From Paenibacillus rhizovicinus (lineage in GTDB: Bacteria > Bacillota > Bacilli > Paenibacillales > Paenibacillaceae): a stretch of DNA of 64,000 nucleotides. Of the stretch, positions 40,936-50,508 are shown piece after piece. The stretch lies in contig NZ_CP048286.1 of the NCBI RefSeq assembly GCF_010365285.1, forward strand, positions 5,055,501 through 5,119,500, in the 5' to 3' direction. The notes beneath the pieces are model-generated. The model was not told the origin of the DNA and searched no databases. It saw only the letters and a list, made by a program, of their open reading frames with translations. Numbering within the stretch: the first letter of the stretch is position 1; each line of letters opens with the position of its first letter. The translations under genes and the position numbers were made by a program.

Positions 40936-41133
40936 ATGGAAACCTTGAAAGCAATGGGATCGGTCAATGAAAATGAAGATCAAGAGCAGAAGCAAGACCT
41001 AAACCAAGTACATGCGGATGAGGCGTTCAATGAACTGTTGTTCACTATTGCCGAGAAAATCGCGGAGGCGCTGGAGCTGTTAAAGGAAGAAGGCGTCCCC
41101 CTGAACAACTGCGATCCATCGCGCCGCCCGTAG
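40936..41133 (+). CDS. Small hypothetical protein next to the hydrolase-SARP gene
   Basis: 65 residues from ATG 40936, with AGGAGG 5 bp upstream. Acidic, charged N-terminal half, then an amphipathic helix EAFNELLFTIAEKIAEALEL and the end NNCDPSRRP. No signal peptide or membrane segment. It has its own strong terminator and a likely activator-dependent promoter, so it may be the main target of the divergent regulator. Its function is unknown; the Cys-containing tail could be an exposed peptide. Confidence 0.65.
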   Translation: METLKAMGSVNENEDQEQKQDLNQVHADEAFNELLFTIAEKIAEALELLKEEGVPLNNCDPSRRP

Positions 41134-41149
41134 ACATGTACCGTTCTTT

Positions 41150-41177
41150 CCAGTCGCAGCCTGCGGCTGGATTTTTT
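41150..41177 (+). terminator. Terminator of the small gene
   Basis: CCAGTCGCA (41150-41158) pairs with TGCGGCTGG (41162-41170), one G-T pair, then ATTTTTTATTTT. It is 16 bp past the stop. Confidence 0.8.
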
Positions 41178-41184
41178 ATTTTGC

Positions 41185-41311
41185 GCGCCATTCAATCGCG
41201 CTGAACCGGTTCGAGATCACGATTCGGTTCGAAATGGGCGCTGATCTGCCAAACGGACACTATGACCCCAAGCCGGAAGTCATTAAAGTAGGGGTGGAAG
41301 GAGAAATGCCG
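41185..41311 (+). pseudogene. Possible C-terminal remnant of a deleted gene
   Basis: Directly after the terminator an open frame reads LNRFEITIRFEMGADLPN and on through GHYDPKPEVIKVGVEGE without any start or RBS, and runs into the frame of the next gene. It looks like the last 40 residues of a protein whose body has been lost by deletion up to the terminator. Chance coding appearance is possible, as it is short. Confidence 0.4.
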
Positions 41312-43218
41312 ATGACAAGAATCGAAAGCAAGATCCCGTTTGGGACGCCCCCCTCGCTGGGCATTGCTGCAACGCAAGCTTTTCGCGGAGCTCGAGAACG
41401 TATATGAGCCCGTCATGGCCAAGTACGTCAAAGAAGACGGCAGCTTGATGTGGCCGGTCGATCCGAACCATGTCGGCATCGACGAACTTGACGACGCCTA
41501 CGAGAGCTTTCAGAACTGGCCGCTGCTGTACCTGCTTGGCGGAAACCGCGAGTATCTCGAGATTTCGCTGCGCGAGTACGATGCGATTACGCAGCAATTC
41601 ACGCAGTATGACAGCGGTCACGGCCATCCCGTCACCGTAAAAGAATACGAGCAAGGCTACGATTGGTTTCATCAAGGCGAAGGGTACTTATTCTTCTACC
41701 CTTTAAACTTGGCGGCGCCGGACGCCGGGCGCAACCGGGAGCGGTCGATCCGCTATGCCGGCTTCTTCATGAATAAAGATCCGGATGCGCCGAATTATGA
41801 TGGGCGGCTGAAGCTGATCCGCTGCGCCTTTTCCGGCAGCAAAGGGCCGGCTTTCCGCAATTTCACCGGCGAGCCATGGGTTTACGAGGATTGGAAATCG
41901 TTCTACGGCTTGCCTTTCGGCGATGTGCCGGGCATTACGGAGATCGAAGATATCCGCCGTCCCGAGCACGCGGCGGCTATGGGCGAAATCATGCGCGAGC
42001 GCTTGTCTCATGGCGACGTCATCGCGAATTTGGCGGCGGCGACGATGGTTGCGAACGCGTATCTGCATACCGGCGACGAGAAATACCGGACCTGGGTGAA
42101 GGAATACGTCGATGCGTGGATCGAACGGGCGGAGAAGAACGGCCGGCTCGTTCCCGATAACGTCGGTCTGTCAGGCGTGATCGGCGAGACGCTGAGCGGC
42201 AAATGGTACGGCGGTTATGACGGCTGGACATGGCCGCATGGCTGGCTGTCGGTCGGAGACGCGGTCTTGATCGCGGCCGAGAATGCGACATTGCTGACCG
42301 GGGACATGTCTTATATGGCCTTCGCCCGGACGCAGATCGAGCGGCTGGCCGAGCAGGGCATCGAAGACAAGGGGACGCTGCGCGTTCCTTACAAATATGG
42401 GGATGCCGGGCTGCAGCATCGCTACAAACTGTGGATTCCCGGCGTTCTTCAAGCGGATGACGGAGAAATCGTCTCGCGGGACGGATGGCTCGAATTCCAG
42501 CCGATGGATGCCCGATTCCCGATCCATCTGTGGCATATGTCGCAGGAGGCGTCAGATCTGGCGCTGGCGCAGCGGCTTCGCAACCAGGATACGCGCGACT
42601 GGGAGCGCGCATCGTCAAGAAACCGGCCAAGGGTCTCGGCGGCCATGATGCCGCTTGGGCGGCCTATCTAGCAGGAAACTTCCCTTATTATCCCGAAAGA
42701 ATTATGGAACACAACTTAGCGCAAATCGAAGAACGGCTTCGCTTCATCCGTGAAGACCGGCAAGATCCGGCAACGTACACCGATTCTTATCTGCAGAAAC
42801 GGAATCCGGTTACGGTCGAAGGGCTGCTGCAGCTTACGATGGGCGCGCCGCTGCCGGTTTACAAAGGCGGCCTCGTAATGGCCACGGTTGTATATTGGGA
42901 TATCGCGGGTAAACGCCCCGGACTGCCGAAGGACGTTGCGGCGCTCGTCGAGAAGATCGCACCGGCTGCGTCGTGCTCGCGCTGGTCAATCTGGACAGCT
43001 CGCTTGTTCGGGAGCTGCGCTTGCAGGCCGGCGCCTTCGGCGAGCATCGATTTCTAAGCGCGGCGGTTCTCTCGGAAGACGGGCAACGTATCGAAGTAAC
43101 GGATATCCATGACCGTCAGTTCGAGGTGCTGCTGCATCCGTCGTCTCAATTAAGACTGGAGTTGGAGGTGGAACGCTTTGTCTATGACCCGTCCTACCGG
43201 AATCAATCCTCCGTTTAA
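41312..43218 (+). pseudogene. Frameshifted glycan-processing-type protein (three frame breaks)
   Basis: A single protein of about 630 residues can be read only by changing frame three times. Start MTRIESKIPFGT at 41312 (AAGGAG 8 bp upstream) breaks in a C6 run at 41348-41353, where five C would give TPPRWALLQRKLF. The next frame runs to about 42612 (RNQDTRDWER), then shifts within a GCGCGC run to IVKKPAKGLGGHDAAWA; a third shift near 42958 leads to RTGCVVLALVNLDSSLVREL and the stop at 43216-43218. The body has the look of an alpha/alpha-barrel protein (YESFQNWPLLYLLGGNREYL; GGYDGWTWPHGWLSVGD) known from Paenibacillus sugar-degradation loci. The breaks in homopolymer or dinucleotide runs could be sequencing errors. 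Confidence 0.75.
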
Positions 43219-44158
43219 CGAGGAAGTACGCCGTTTCCGTCTGCGGGACGGTGATCGTGAATGGGCTTACGGCATCGGTGCCGCCTGGCTCGGGCGCGAT
43301 GGCCTTCAGCCCGACAAGCTGCGCAAGGACAAGGCCGTGCTGGAGCGGGCTTACGAGCTCGGCGTGCGCTATTTCGATACGTCTGCGGCTTACGGTGAAA
43401 GCGAATTCGTCGTCGGCAGCTTTATCGGCGCCCATTCCGGGCTTCGTTCATCGATCTTCGTGGCAACGAAGGCTCCTATTCCGAAGACGCTCACGCCAGC
43501 GGAGGCCAAAGCCGCCGTCGCACGCAGCGTCGACGAGAGCCTGCGAAGATTTCGGACGGATTATATCGATCTGCTGCAAATCCACGATGTGTATACGCTC
43601 AGTCAAGTCCTCGGGGCAGGAGGGGCGCTCGAAGCGCTGCAGGAAGCAAGAAGCGCCGGCAAAATCCGCTATATCGGCCTCGGGACGCGTCCGCTGGACT
43701 TGCTGGAGGAGGTCATTGCGAACGGGCATGTCGATTCCGTATTGACCTACTCGGACTATACGCCGATCGATCAAAGCGCCTCGCCTTTGATCCGGCTTGC
43801 CGAAAGCCTTGATGCCGGCATCGTCAATGGCAGCCCGCTATCGGCCGGCATGCTGACAGGCGCCGATCCGCGGACGCTGCAAGTACCGGCATGGCATGAA
43901 GAGACAGTCATTCGGCGCGGACTCGCGGCGGAAGTATACGATCTATGCGCTGCGCACGGCGTTTCGGTGCTGGCTGCAGCGCTTCAGTTCCCGCTGCGCT
44001 GCGCGGGCATCGCCATGAATTTGACCGGTCCGAGGGACGAAGATGAAGTCGTCTCGACGCTAGAGGCGCTGCGCGTTTCTATCCCGGACACGTTCTGGCA
44101 GGCGCTCGCGGCCTGGAATCAAGAGAGGGCTGCGAGGCTTAGCCATCGCAAAACTTAA
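43178..44158 (+). CDS. Aldo/keto reductase (L-fucose/D-threo-aldose dehydrogenase-like)
   Basis: 326 residues from TTG 43178; GGAGG lies 9 bp before it, and ATG 43184 is too far. It overlaps the previous frame by 41 bp. Tetrad residues are present: Asp and Tyr in YFDTSAAYGESE, Lys in VATKAPI, His in LLQIHDVY. TIM-barrel NAD(P)H-dependent oxidoreductase; the closest group acts on free aldoses such as fucose. Second gene of the glycan operon, suggesting oxidation of a released sugar. Confidence 0.87.
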   Translation: MSMTRPTGINPPFNEEVRRFRLRDGDREWAYGIGAAWLGRDGLQPDKLRKDKAVLERAYELGVRYFDTSAAYGESEFVVGSFIGAHSGLRSSIFVATKAPIPKTLTPAEAKAAVARSVDESLRRFRTDYIDLLQIHDVYTLSQVLGAGGALEALQEARSAGKIRYIGLGTRPLDLLEEVIANGHVDSVLTYSDYTPIDQSASPLIRLAESLDAGIVNGSPLSAGMLTGADPRTLQVPAWHEETVIRRGLAAEVYDLCAAHGVSVLAAALQFPLRCAGIAMNLTGPRDEDEVVSTLEALRVSIPDTFWQALAAWNQERAARLSHRKT

Positions 44159-44242
44159 GCTAATGCTTTCGAAGTAGTTTTGCTTTCTCGCCGGGTTCCC
44201 CGGCTGCGGGCTTCGCTCGCAAAACTTTTAGGAGGTATCAGA

Positions 44243-45253
44243 ATGCGAATCGCTCTTATCGGCGCCGGCTCCATGGGGGCCGTTCATGCCGAGGCTCATG
44301 CGCGCAATCCGCGCGCCGATCTTGTCGGCATCTTCGATGCCCGCTTTGAAGCCGCCGCCGCGATGGCGGAACGGCTCGGGACGCGCGCTTACGCCACGTT
44401 GGAAGCACTCATGGAAGCCGAGAATCCGGACGTCATCGACGTATGCGTGCCTACTTTCGCACATAAAGACTACGTGCTGCGCGCTGCTGCATACGGCAAG
44501 CACGTCATCTGCGAGAAACCGATCGCCGGCAATCTTGCCGATGCCCGGGCGATGATCGACGCTTGCCGCGATGCGGGCGTTCACCTGTACGTCGGCCACG
44601 TGGTCCGTTTCTTCCCGGAATACGCGCAGGTTAGGGAGCTGATCCAACGGGGAGAGATCGGCGAAGCCGGTACGGTCCGCACGGAGCGGGTCAGCGCTTG
44701 CCCGCGCGGATTTGACGGCTGGTACCTGGACTTCGAGAAATCCGGCGGCGTGCTGCTCGATCTCCTTCTTCATGACTTCGATTGGCTCCGCTGGACTTTC
44801 GGCGAAGTCGAACGCGTCTATGCGCGCAGTTTGCTCGCATCGGGCGATACCCGGTCGCCGGATCACGCGTTCGTGACGCTGCGCTTCCGCAGCGGCGCGA
44901 TCGGATACGCCAATGGCTCGTGGGCCTTCCCCGAGGGCTTCGCGACGCGGCTTGAGGTTGCGGGCGATGGCGGCATTTTGTCCGTGAATTCCGAGGATGC
45001 CGTTACGAACCAGGTCCGCTTGGCCGCCAAGGAAGCCAACCAAGCCGCCGTTCAAATTCCGCAAAGCGCGCTCGACCGGTCGCCGTACGACACGGAGCTC
45101 GATCACTTCCTGCGCTGCATCGAGGATGGCATCGACCCTGTCTTGACCGCGGAGGATGCCTATGAGGCGTTGCGCATCAGCTTGGCTTGCATCCAATCGG
45201 CCGTGACCGGTACGGCCGTGGAAATGGAAAGCTTCGGAAAGGGGAATGCCTGA
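44243..45253 (+). CDS. Gfo/Idh/MocA oxidoreductase 1
   Basis: 336 residues from ATG 44243 with a perfect AGGAGGT 8 bp upstream. Rossmann loop GAGSMGAVHAEAH; the conserved EKP in VICEKPIAGNLADA holds the nicotinamide-site Lys; LLDLLLHDFDWLRW carries the Asp/His pair used in catalysis. The family oxidises or isomerises sugars and inositols with NAD(P). It ends immediately before the second copy (TGA-ATG), so the two may act together, as in two-step keto-sugar routes. Confidence 0.92.
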   Translation: MRIALIGAGSMGAVHAEAHARNPRADLVGIFDARFEAAAAMAERLGTRAYATLEALMEAENPDVIDVCVPTFAHKDYVLRAAAYGKHVICEKPIAGNLADARAMIDACRDAGVHLYVGHVVRFFPEYAQVRELIQRGEIGEAGTVRTERVSACPRGFDGWYLDFEKSGGVLLDLLLHDFDWLRWTFGEVERVYARSLLASGDTRSPDHAFVTLRFRSGAIGYANGSWAFPEGFATRLEVAGDGGILSVNSEDAVTNQVRLAAKEANQAAVQIPQSALDRSPYDTELDHFLRCIEDGIDPVLTAEDAYEALRISLACIQSAVTGTAVEMESFGKGNA

Positions 45254-46234
45254 ATGAAGATCGGCCTATTGGGCGTTGCCCACATGCATGTCTATGCATA
45301 CGTGCACGGCTTGCGCAAGCTGGGCGTTGAAATCGCCGGCGTCGCGGAGGCGGATGAAACCCGCGGCCGGCAGGCGGCGAATGATTTCGGCACGCATTGG
45401 GAGCAAGATTACGAGAAGCTGCTGGCAACGGATATCGATGCCGTCGTCATCTGTTCGGAGAACGCGCTGCACCGCGAGATCGCTGTCGCAGCCGCGCAGG
45501 CCGGCAAGCATATTTTGTGCGAGAAGCCGTTGGCGGACTCCGTGGAGAGCGCCCAGGAGATCGTATCCGCGGCACGCAAGAGCGGGGTTAAGCTGATGAC
45601 CGCGTTCCCGTGCCGGTTTCACCCTGCGGCCGCGGCGATGAAACGCGGCGTCGAGAGCGGCAAGCTCGGCAACATCCGCGCCATTCAAGGCACGAACCGA
45701 GGCTCGATGCCTGGCGGCTGGTTTATCGACAAAGCGAAATCCGGCGGCGGCGCCGTCATCGACCATACGGTTCATGTCGTCGACCTGATGCGCTGGATCA
45801 TGCCAGGCGCGGAAATCACCGAGGTCTACGCGGAAATCGGCACGCGTTTCCACAAAATCGATGCCGACGACTGCGGGATGCTCGTGTTTTCGTTCGATAA
45901 CGGCGTCATTGCTTCGCTGGATCCTTCCTGGTCGCGCACGAAATCTTTTCCGACCTGGGGAGATGTCACGCTGGAGATCGTCGGCAGCGCCGGCGTAAGC
46001 AAAGTCGACCTGTTCAAGCAAAACATCGTGGTTCACAAAGACGCGACGCTGAAAACCTCTTGGGTCAACTGGGGTTCGGACATGGATGCCGGACTCGTCG
46101 CTTCCTTCGTCGACAGCGTCCGCAACGACAAGCCGGTAGCGATTACCGGAGAGGACGGCCTTGAAGCCGTGCGCGTCGCCCTTGCCGCGTATGAATCGGC
46201 TGCCGCCAAACAGCCCGTCAGGATCATCCGATGA
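45254..46234 (+). CDS. Gfo/Idh/MocA oxidoreductase 2
   Basis: 326 residues. N-terminal GLLGVAHMHVYAYVHGL deviates from GxGxxG (GVAHMH), a form seen in some members. ILCEKPLADSVESAQ keeps the EKP motif; GGAVIDHTVHVVDLMRW holds the catalytic Asp/His. No gap to the gene before and a 4-bp ATGA overlap with the one after indicate translational coupling. Likely acts on the same sugar as gene 1 at a different carbon or redox step (inference). Confidence 0.92.
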   Translation: MKIGLLGVAHMHVYAYVHGLRKLGVEIAGVAEADETRGRQAANDFGTHWEQDYEKLLATDIDAVVICSENALHREIAVAAAQAGKHILCEKPLADSVESAQEIVSAARKSGVKLMTAFPCRFHPAAAAMKRGVESGKLGNIRAIQGTNRGSMPGGWFIDKAKSGGGAVIDHTVHVVDLMRWIMPGAEITEVYAEIGTRFHKIDADDCGMLVFSFDNGVIASLDPSWSRTKSFPTWGDVTLEIVGSAGVSKVDLFKQNIVVHKDATLKTSWVNWGSDMDAGLVASFVDSVRNDKPVAITGEDGLEAVRVALAAYESAAAKQPVRIIR

Positions 46235-47349
46235 ACGATCGGAGAACGATAGAAGTTGCTGGGGAGCCGCGCAAACCGCGGCTTCTCTTCGTTGGCATAG
46301 AAGGGCTTGCGGAATGGCCGGGTCTTCCCGGCATCGTGGTTGCGGGCATCGTCGACGTATACGGAGAATGGGGATCGAGTTCGGTTAAACCGCAGGGACT
46401 GCCTGCGCAGCTGCAGCATTGTCGACTGTTCGCCAGCCTCGAGGAGGCGCTCGAATTATCGGCTCCGGATACCGCGTTCGTCTGCGTGTCCAACGACCGC
46501 AAGACAAGCTTTCCCGTTATGGAACGGCTCCTCCGGGAGAACATCGACGTTCTGGTGAAGAAGCTGCGCCTCCATGCCATGTCCGACGTCGAACGGCTGT
46601 CGGAGCTGAGCAAGCGCGGCCCGGGGCGATTGTTCGTCGGCGAGCATTACCGGTATATGCCGTCCGTCCGCGCGTTGAAGCGGCTGGTGGATGAGGATGA
46701 GCTAGGTGCAGTCGAGCAAATCACATGGCGCTGCCGTCTTCCTTACGAAATCCATGATTGGATGAAGAGCTATCGTCATCTCGTGCTGGAGGACTTATCC
46801 TATCATCATTTTAGCGTGCTGCACGATCTATTCGGTTTCGAGCCGCTTCGCTTGTACGCGCATTCGTTCGAACCCGCCTTCTCCCGAGCCGGCACGCGGA
46901 CCGTTGCTTCGGTGCTGGCAGAGACCGCGGATTATCGGCTGAATTACGAGACGGTTTGGTGCTCCAAACGCGAGCCGTATTCGTATTTGGGGGAAGTAAC
47001 CGTCGAGGGCTCCAAGGCATCGGCCGTGCTGACGGACACTTCCCTGCACCAGTACTCGCCGCTTGGGCGCAACCGTGAAGTCGTCTGTCCGGCCCCCCGA
47101 TATGACGGTCCTTGGGGATTGCTCGAGCATTGGCTGGATACGTACGGGAGCGGTCAGCGCACGGCGGCAGTGGAATCGGAAAAGCAATTCTCGCTAGGAG
47201 CCGAAGCGAAGGCAAAGACAGAAGCAGAAGCAGAAGCAGAAGCCAAGGATACTGCTCGGTGGCTGCCGTATACTTTTGAACGTTTCGAGCCGGTTCTGCT
47301 CGCGATCTATCGGGCGGTAGAATCGGCTAAAAATCACGTCGTTAGATAA
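46231..47349 (+). CDS. Divergent Gfo/Idh/MocA-like protein 3 (EKP motif lost)
   Basis: 372 residues, overlapping the previous gene by 4 bp. The N-terminal Rossmann part (LLFVGIEGLAEWPGL; GIVDVYGEW) lacks GxGxxG, and VKKLRLHAMSDVERL stands where EKP is expected (KKL instead). VLEDLSYHHFSVLHDLFG keeps His residues. Near the C-terminus is an AEAEAEAEAK insert from a GAAGCA hexanucleotide run at 47219-47249. It is probably a pseudo-enzyme or has changed cofactor use, perhaps as partner of the two intact homologues. Confidence 0.78.
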   Translation: MNDRRTIEVAGEPRKPRLLFVGIEGLAEWPGLPGIVVAGIVDVYGEWGSSSVKPQGLPAQLQHCRLFASLEEALELSAPDTAFVCVSNDRKTSFPVMERLLRENIDVLVKKLRLHAMSDVERLSELSKRGPGRLFVGEHYRYMPSVRALKRLVDEDELGAVEQITWRCRLPYEIHDWMKSYRHLVLEDLSYHHFSVLHDLFGFEPLRLYAHSFEPAFSRAGTRTVASVLAETADYRLNYETVWCSKREPYSYLGEVTVEGSKASAVLTDTSLHQYSPLGRNREVVCPAPRYDGPWGLLEHWLDTYGSGQRTAAVESEKQFSLGAEAKAKTEAEAEAEAKDTARWLPYTFERFEPVLLAIYRAVESAKNHVVR

Positions 47350-47400
47350 AGCACGGCAGTTCTGGGATGGCTGCCGACGGTAAGAAGGGGAGCGGGAACG

Positions 47401-48732
47401 ATGCAGCAATTGCGCATAAGCGAGGATAAAAGATGGTTGAATATGGCGGACGGCACGCCGTTCGTCTGGATCGGCGACACGGCATGGGAGTTGTTCAATC
47501 GGTTGACCCGCGAGGAAGCAGCATATTATTTCGCCAAGCGGAAGGAGCAGGGCTTCAACGTCATACAAGCGGCACTGCTAGCGGAGATGAACGGCTTGAA
47601 AGCCGGCAACGCCTATGGCGAAGTCCCGCTGCACGAACTGGATTCGGATCGACCGAACGAGAGCTATTTCGAGCTGGCGGACGAAATGATCCGGATGGCC
47701 GGCGAACATGGCATGTACATGGCGCTATTGCCGGCTTGGGGGGATAAAGTGCTGGAGCCGGGCGACGGTCCGCGGATTTTCAATCCCGCTTACGGGAATC
47801 AGGGGGCGGAGGCGGCAATCGACCGCGCATACCGTTACGGACGGTGGCTCGGCAGCCGCTATCGCGACGAGCCGAACATCGTATGGGTGCTGGGCGGCGA
47901 CCGGGATTATACGGAAAGCAGCGACCCGCACGGTACGCTGAAGGAACTGTGGCGCAGCATGGCCCGCGGCTTGAAGGACGGGGACGGCGGGTCGCATTTG
48001 ATTACCTTCCATGTTTGCCGCGGGTCGTCGATTTATTTTCCGGCTGACGAATGGCTGGATTTCCATATGGCGGGCAGTTACCATTTCGCGCGCGACTTGG
48101 AGACGTCCTACCAATTCATCGAACGCGATTACGGACGCTTTCCGATCAAGCCTGCGTTGGATGCCGAGCCGCGCTACGAGGATCATCCCATTAACTGGCT
48201 GCCGGAGAACGGCTATTTCGACGACTATGAAACGAGGCAGGGCGCCTATTGGTCCGTATTCGCCGGCGCATGCGGGCACACGTACGGATGCCATGACGTC
48301 TGGCAGTTTCATGGACCGGCATTCGAGCCGGTTTGCTATCCCCGCACGCATTGGCGTGAAGCCTTGTCGCTGCCCGGCGCCAATCAGATGGCCATCCTCC
48401 GGCGGCTGATGGAGTCGCGGCCGCTGCAAGGAAGAGTTCCGGCTCAGGAGCTGCTGCGCTACAATTACACCGGCGGCGACCGCGTCAGCGTCATGCGCGG
48501 CGAGGGCTACGTTTGGGTTTATTCTCCGAAAGGAAGGACGTTCGAGCTGGATCTGAGCGGCTTCGGCAACGCGAGTTTCACTGCGGCGTGGCTGGATCCG
48601 AGAAGCGGCGATTCCTTGCAAAGCGACACTACGGCTTCGGCCGGCGGAATCGCCGATCGGGCTGCGGCTTTCGTGCCTCCCTCGTCGGGACGAGGGTCGG
48701 ACTGGATATTGGTCCTTTCGCGCGAGGAGTAA
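47401..48732 (+). CDS. DUF4038 glycoside hydrolase (GH140/apiosidase-like)
   Basis: 443 residues, no signal peptide, so it works in the cytoplasm. TIM-barrel DUF4038 domain (about 1-340: FVWIGDTAWELFNRLTREEA; GFNVIQAALL; NIVWVLGGDRDY; KPALDAEPRYEDHP) followed by a beta domain (about 355-440, the putative collagen-binding DUF5060-associated type). The Asp of GGDRD and Glu of DAEPRY fit the catalytic acids of GH140, a family of apiosidases acting on plant rhamnogalacturonan II. It closes the operon 51 bp after gene 3. Target sugar is not proven. Confidence 0.87.
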   Translation: MQQLRISEDKRWLNMADGTPFVWIGDTAWELFNRLTREEAAYYFAKRKEQGFNVIQAALLAEMNGLKAGNAYGEVPLHELDSDRPNESYFELADEMIRMAGEHGMYMALLPAWGDKVLEPGDGPRIFNPAYGNQGAEAAIDRAYRYGRWLGSRYRDEPNIVWVLGGDRDYTESSDPHGTLKELWRSMARGLKDGDGGSHLITFHVCRGSSIYFPADEWLDFHMAGSYHFARDLETSYQFIERDYGRFPIKPALDAEPRYEDHPINWLPENGYFDDYETRQGAYWSVFAGACGHTYGCHDVWQFHGPAFEPVCYPRTHWREALSLPGANQMAILRRLMESRPLQGRVPAQELLRYNYTGGDRVSVMRGEGYVWVYSPKGRTFELDLSGFGNASFTAAWLDPRSGDSLQSDTTASAGGIADRAAAFVPPSSGRGSDWILVLSREE

Positions 48733-48861
48733 TGCGGGATAGCGGTTCACTTTCTTCCATTCGCTGCCGACAAATGGAAGAGGGAGCCATATTCGGCCTT
48801 GCATATGCCGCATATCGTCCTTGTCGCATCTGAAATTGCATATAGAGGAGCTAGTCGCATC

Positions 48862-50352
48862 ATGAAGAAACCGAATCTCAAATCCGTCGCCGCCGCATCT
48901 TTGTTGACGGCGCTGCTGTCCGTATCGCCGGCGGTATGGACGGCGCAAGCGTCAGCCGGCAGCATTGCCGGACCAACCGCGCCAGACGCGCCCAAAGCAC
49001 CAACCGCACCCAAAGCGCCAACCGCGCCCAAAGCGTCAAGCTCGGGGGCTGGGTCTTCGGCCGCAACGGCTGCAAAGAGCCAGTCCGTGAAGTTGACATA
49101 CCCGGCAGCCACCGTGAATCTGCAGCTGGGCAAGCAATTCCCGGCCGCTCCGAAGGTGAAATCGTCCGCGCAGGTGCAGCTGCTGTACGCAACCGGAAAT
49201 CCGGCCATTGCGAAAGTGAACGAAGCCGGCGTGCTGATTCCGGTCGCCACGGGCACAACGACGCTCACGATCAGCGTATCGCCGGCATCCGCGGGCTATT
49301 CGGGCACCTTGAAGCTGCCGGTCGTCGTGACGAAGCCGGCCGCATCGAATAAGCTTGCGTTCGAGCCGAAGCTCGAGAATCGTACGGTCAAGGCAGCCGG
49401 AAGAAGCTTCGCGGTAAAGACCGTGACGATTCCCAAGGGCATGCCGGTCACGACCGGCTATGCGAACCGGAAGGTCGGCACGACGCAATCGCTGGCCGGC
49501 ATGGTTTCCGCCTACCATGCGGATATTGCGATTAACGGCGCTTTCTTCGACTCCTACAGCGGCGTTCCGGATCCGTACGGCATGCTGATCAGTGGAAGCC
49601 TTCCGCAGCATATCGGCAACACCGGCACGTCCATCGGGTTCAAGTGGGACGGCAGTGCGGTGATGGACACGCTGCGGATCGGGATTCGTGGCAGCGTGTC
49701 GGCACCGGACGGCGGAACAAGCTCGTGGTATGCGTATTTCATGAATCGGCTGCCTTCCGGCCAATCGACGGCGACGCTCTTTACGCCTCAGCGCGGCACG
49801 TCGCTGGGGTTCAAAGCCGAGCATGCCGTCGTCGTGCAGCGCGGAGTCGTGACTGCCATCCATAATGGCGCGGATAGCTTAATCCCGTCGGACGGCTACG
49901 TGATCGTCTATCAAGGCGGGGAGGCCGGACAAGCGAACCGATTCCAGGTCGGCAGCCGGGTGTCTTACTCGCTTAACATGACGAATTTGAAAGGCTCGGC
50001 CGTCGATTGGAGCGGCGTGCATACCGCGGTCGGAGCAGGTCCGCGGCTTGTCACGGACGGGAAGGTCACGCTCAATCCGACAGCCGAAGGATTCCGCGAT
50101 CCCAAGATCTTGACCGGCGGCGGCGCGCGCAGCGGCATTGCCATCCTCAGGGACGGTTCCGTCATGATCGCAACCGTATCCGGCGCGACGATGAAGCAGT
50201 GGGCCGAAGTGATGGCGCAGCTCGGCGCGCGGCAGGCGATGAATCTCGACGGCGGGGCTTCATCCGGCATGATGTTTCAAGGGAAGACGGTAACCGCGCC
50301 GGGCAGGCTTCTCAGCAATGCGCTGTTGTTCGGCAAGCAGCTTCGCTACTAG
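48862..50352 (+). CDS. Secreted phosphodiester glycosidase (NAGPA-domain) protein
   Basis: 496 residues from ATG 48862 (GAGGAG upstream). Signal peptide ending AQASA; a Pro/Ala/Lys linker with two direct APKAPTAPKAPTAPKA-type repeats (about 36-55); a BIG2-like Ig domain (about 75-160); and a C-terminal NAGPA domain (about 195-495) with INGAFFDSYSG, VGAGPRLVTDGK and QAMNLDGGASSGMMF. NAGPA domains hydrolyse phosphodiester-linked sugars, for instance in teichoic acid or exopolysaccharide. It is a separate transcript from the glycan operon (130-bp gap), with its own terminator. Confidence 0.9.
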   Translation: MKKPNLKSVAAASLLTALLSVSPAVWTAQASAGSIAGPTAPDAPKAPTAPKAPTAPKASSSGAGSSAATAAKSQSVKLTYPAATVNLQLGKQFPAAPKVKSSAQVQLLYATGNPAIAKVNEAGVLIPVATGTTTLTISVSPASAGYSGTLKLPVVVTKPAASNKLAFEPKLENRTVKAAGRSFAVKTVTIPKGMPVTTGYANRKVGTTQSLAGMVSAYHADIAINGAFFDSYSGVPDPYGMLISGSLPQHIGNTGTSIGFKWDGSAVMDTLRIGIRGSVSAPDGGTSSWYAYFMNRLPSGQSTATLFTPQRGTSLGFKAEHAVVVQRGVVTAIHNGADSLIPSDGYVIVYQGGEAGQANRFQVGSRVSYSLNMTNLKGSAVDWSGVHTAVGAGPRLVTDGKVTLNPTAEGFRDPKILTGGGARSGIAILRDGSVMIATVSGATMKQWAEVMAQLGARQAMNLDGGASSGMMFQGKTVTAPGRLLSNALLFGKQLRY

Positions 50353-50430
50353 CAGCTTTGAACGAGCAGAACTGACGAACCATAACCGCCCTGCAGTTCT
50401 CGCTCGCGGCTATGGACGAAGGCACAGCAC

Positions 50431-50490
50431 AAAGCCCGCCGGCATCGGGATGGCCATTCTCGGTCATCTCCGCCAGGCGGGCTTTGTCTG
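50431..50490. terminator. Terminator after the NAGPA gene
   Basis: AAAGCCCGCC (50431-50440) pairs with GGCGGGCTTTG (50476-50486) around a 35-nt loop. A and T runs are short; it could serve the convergent minus-strand gene as well. Confidence 0.6.
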
Positions 50491-50508
50491 CGTCGCGGGT
50501 TCGGTCAG

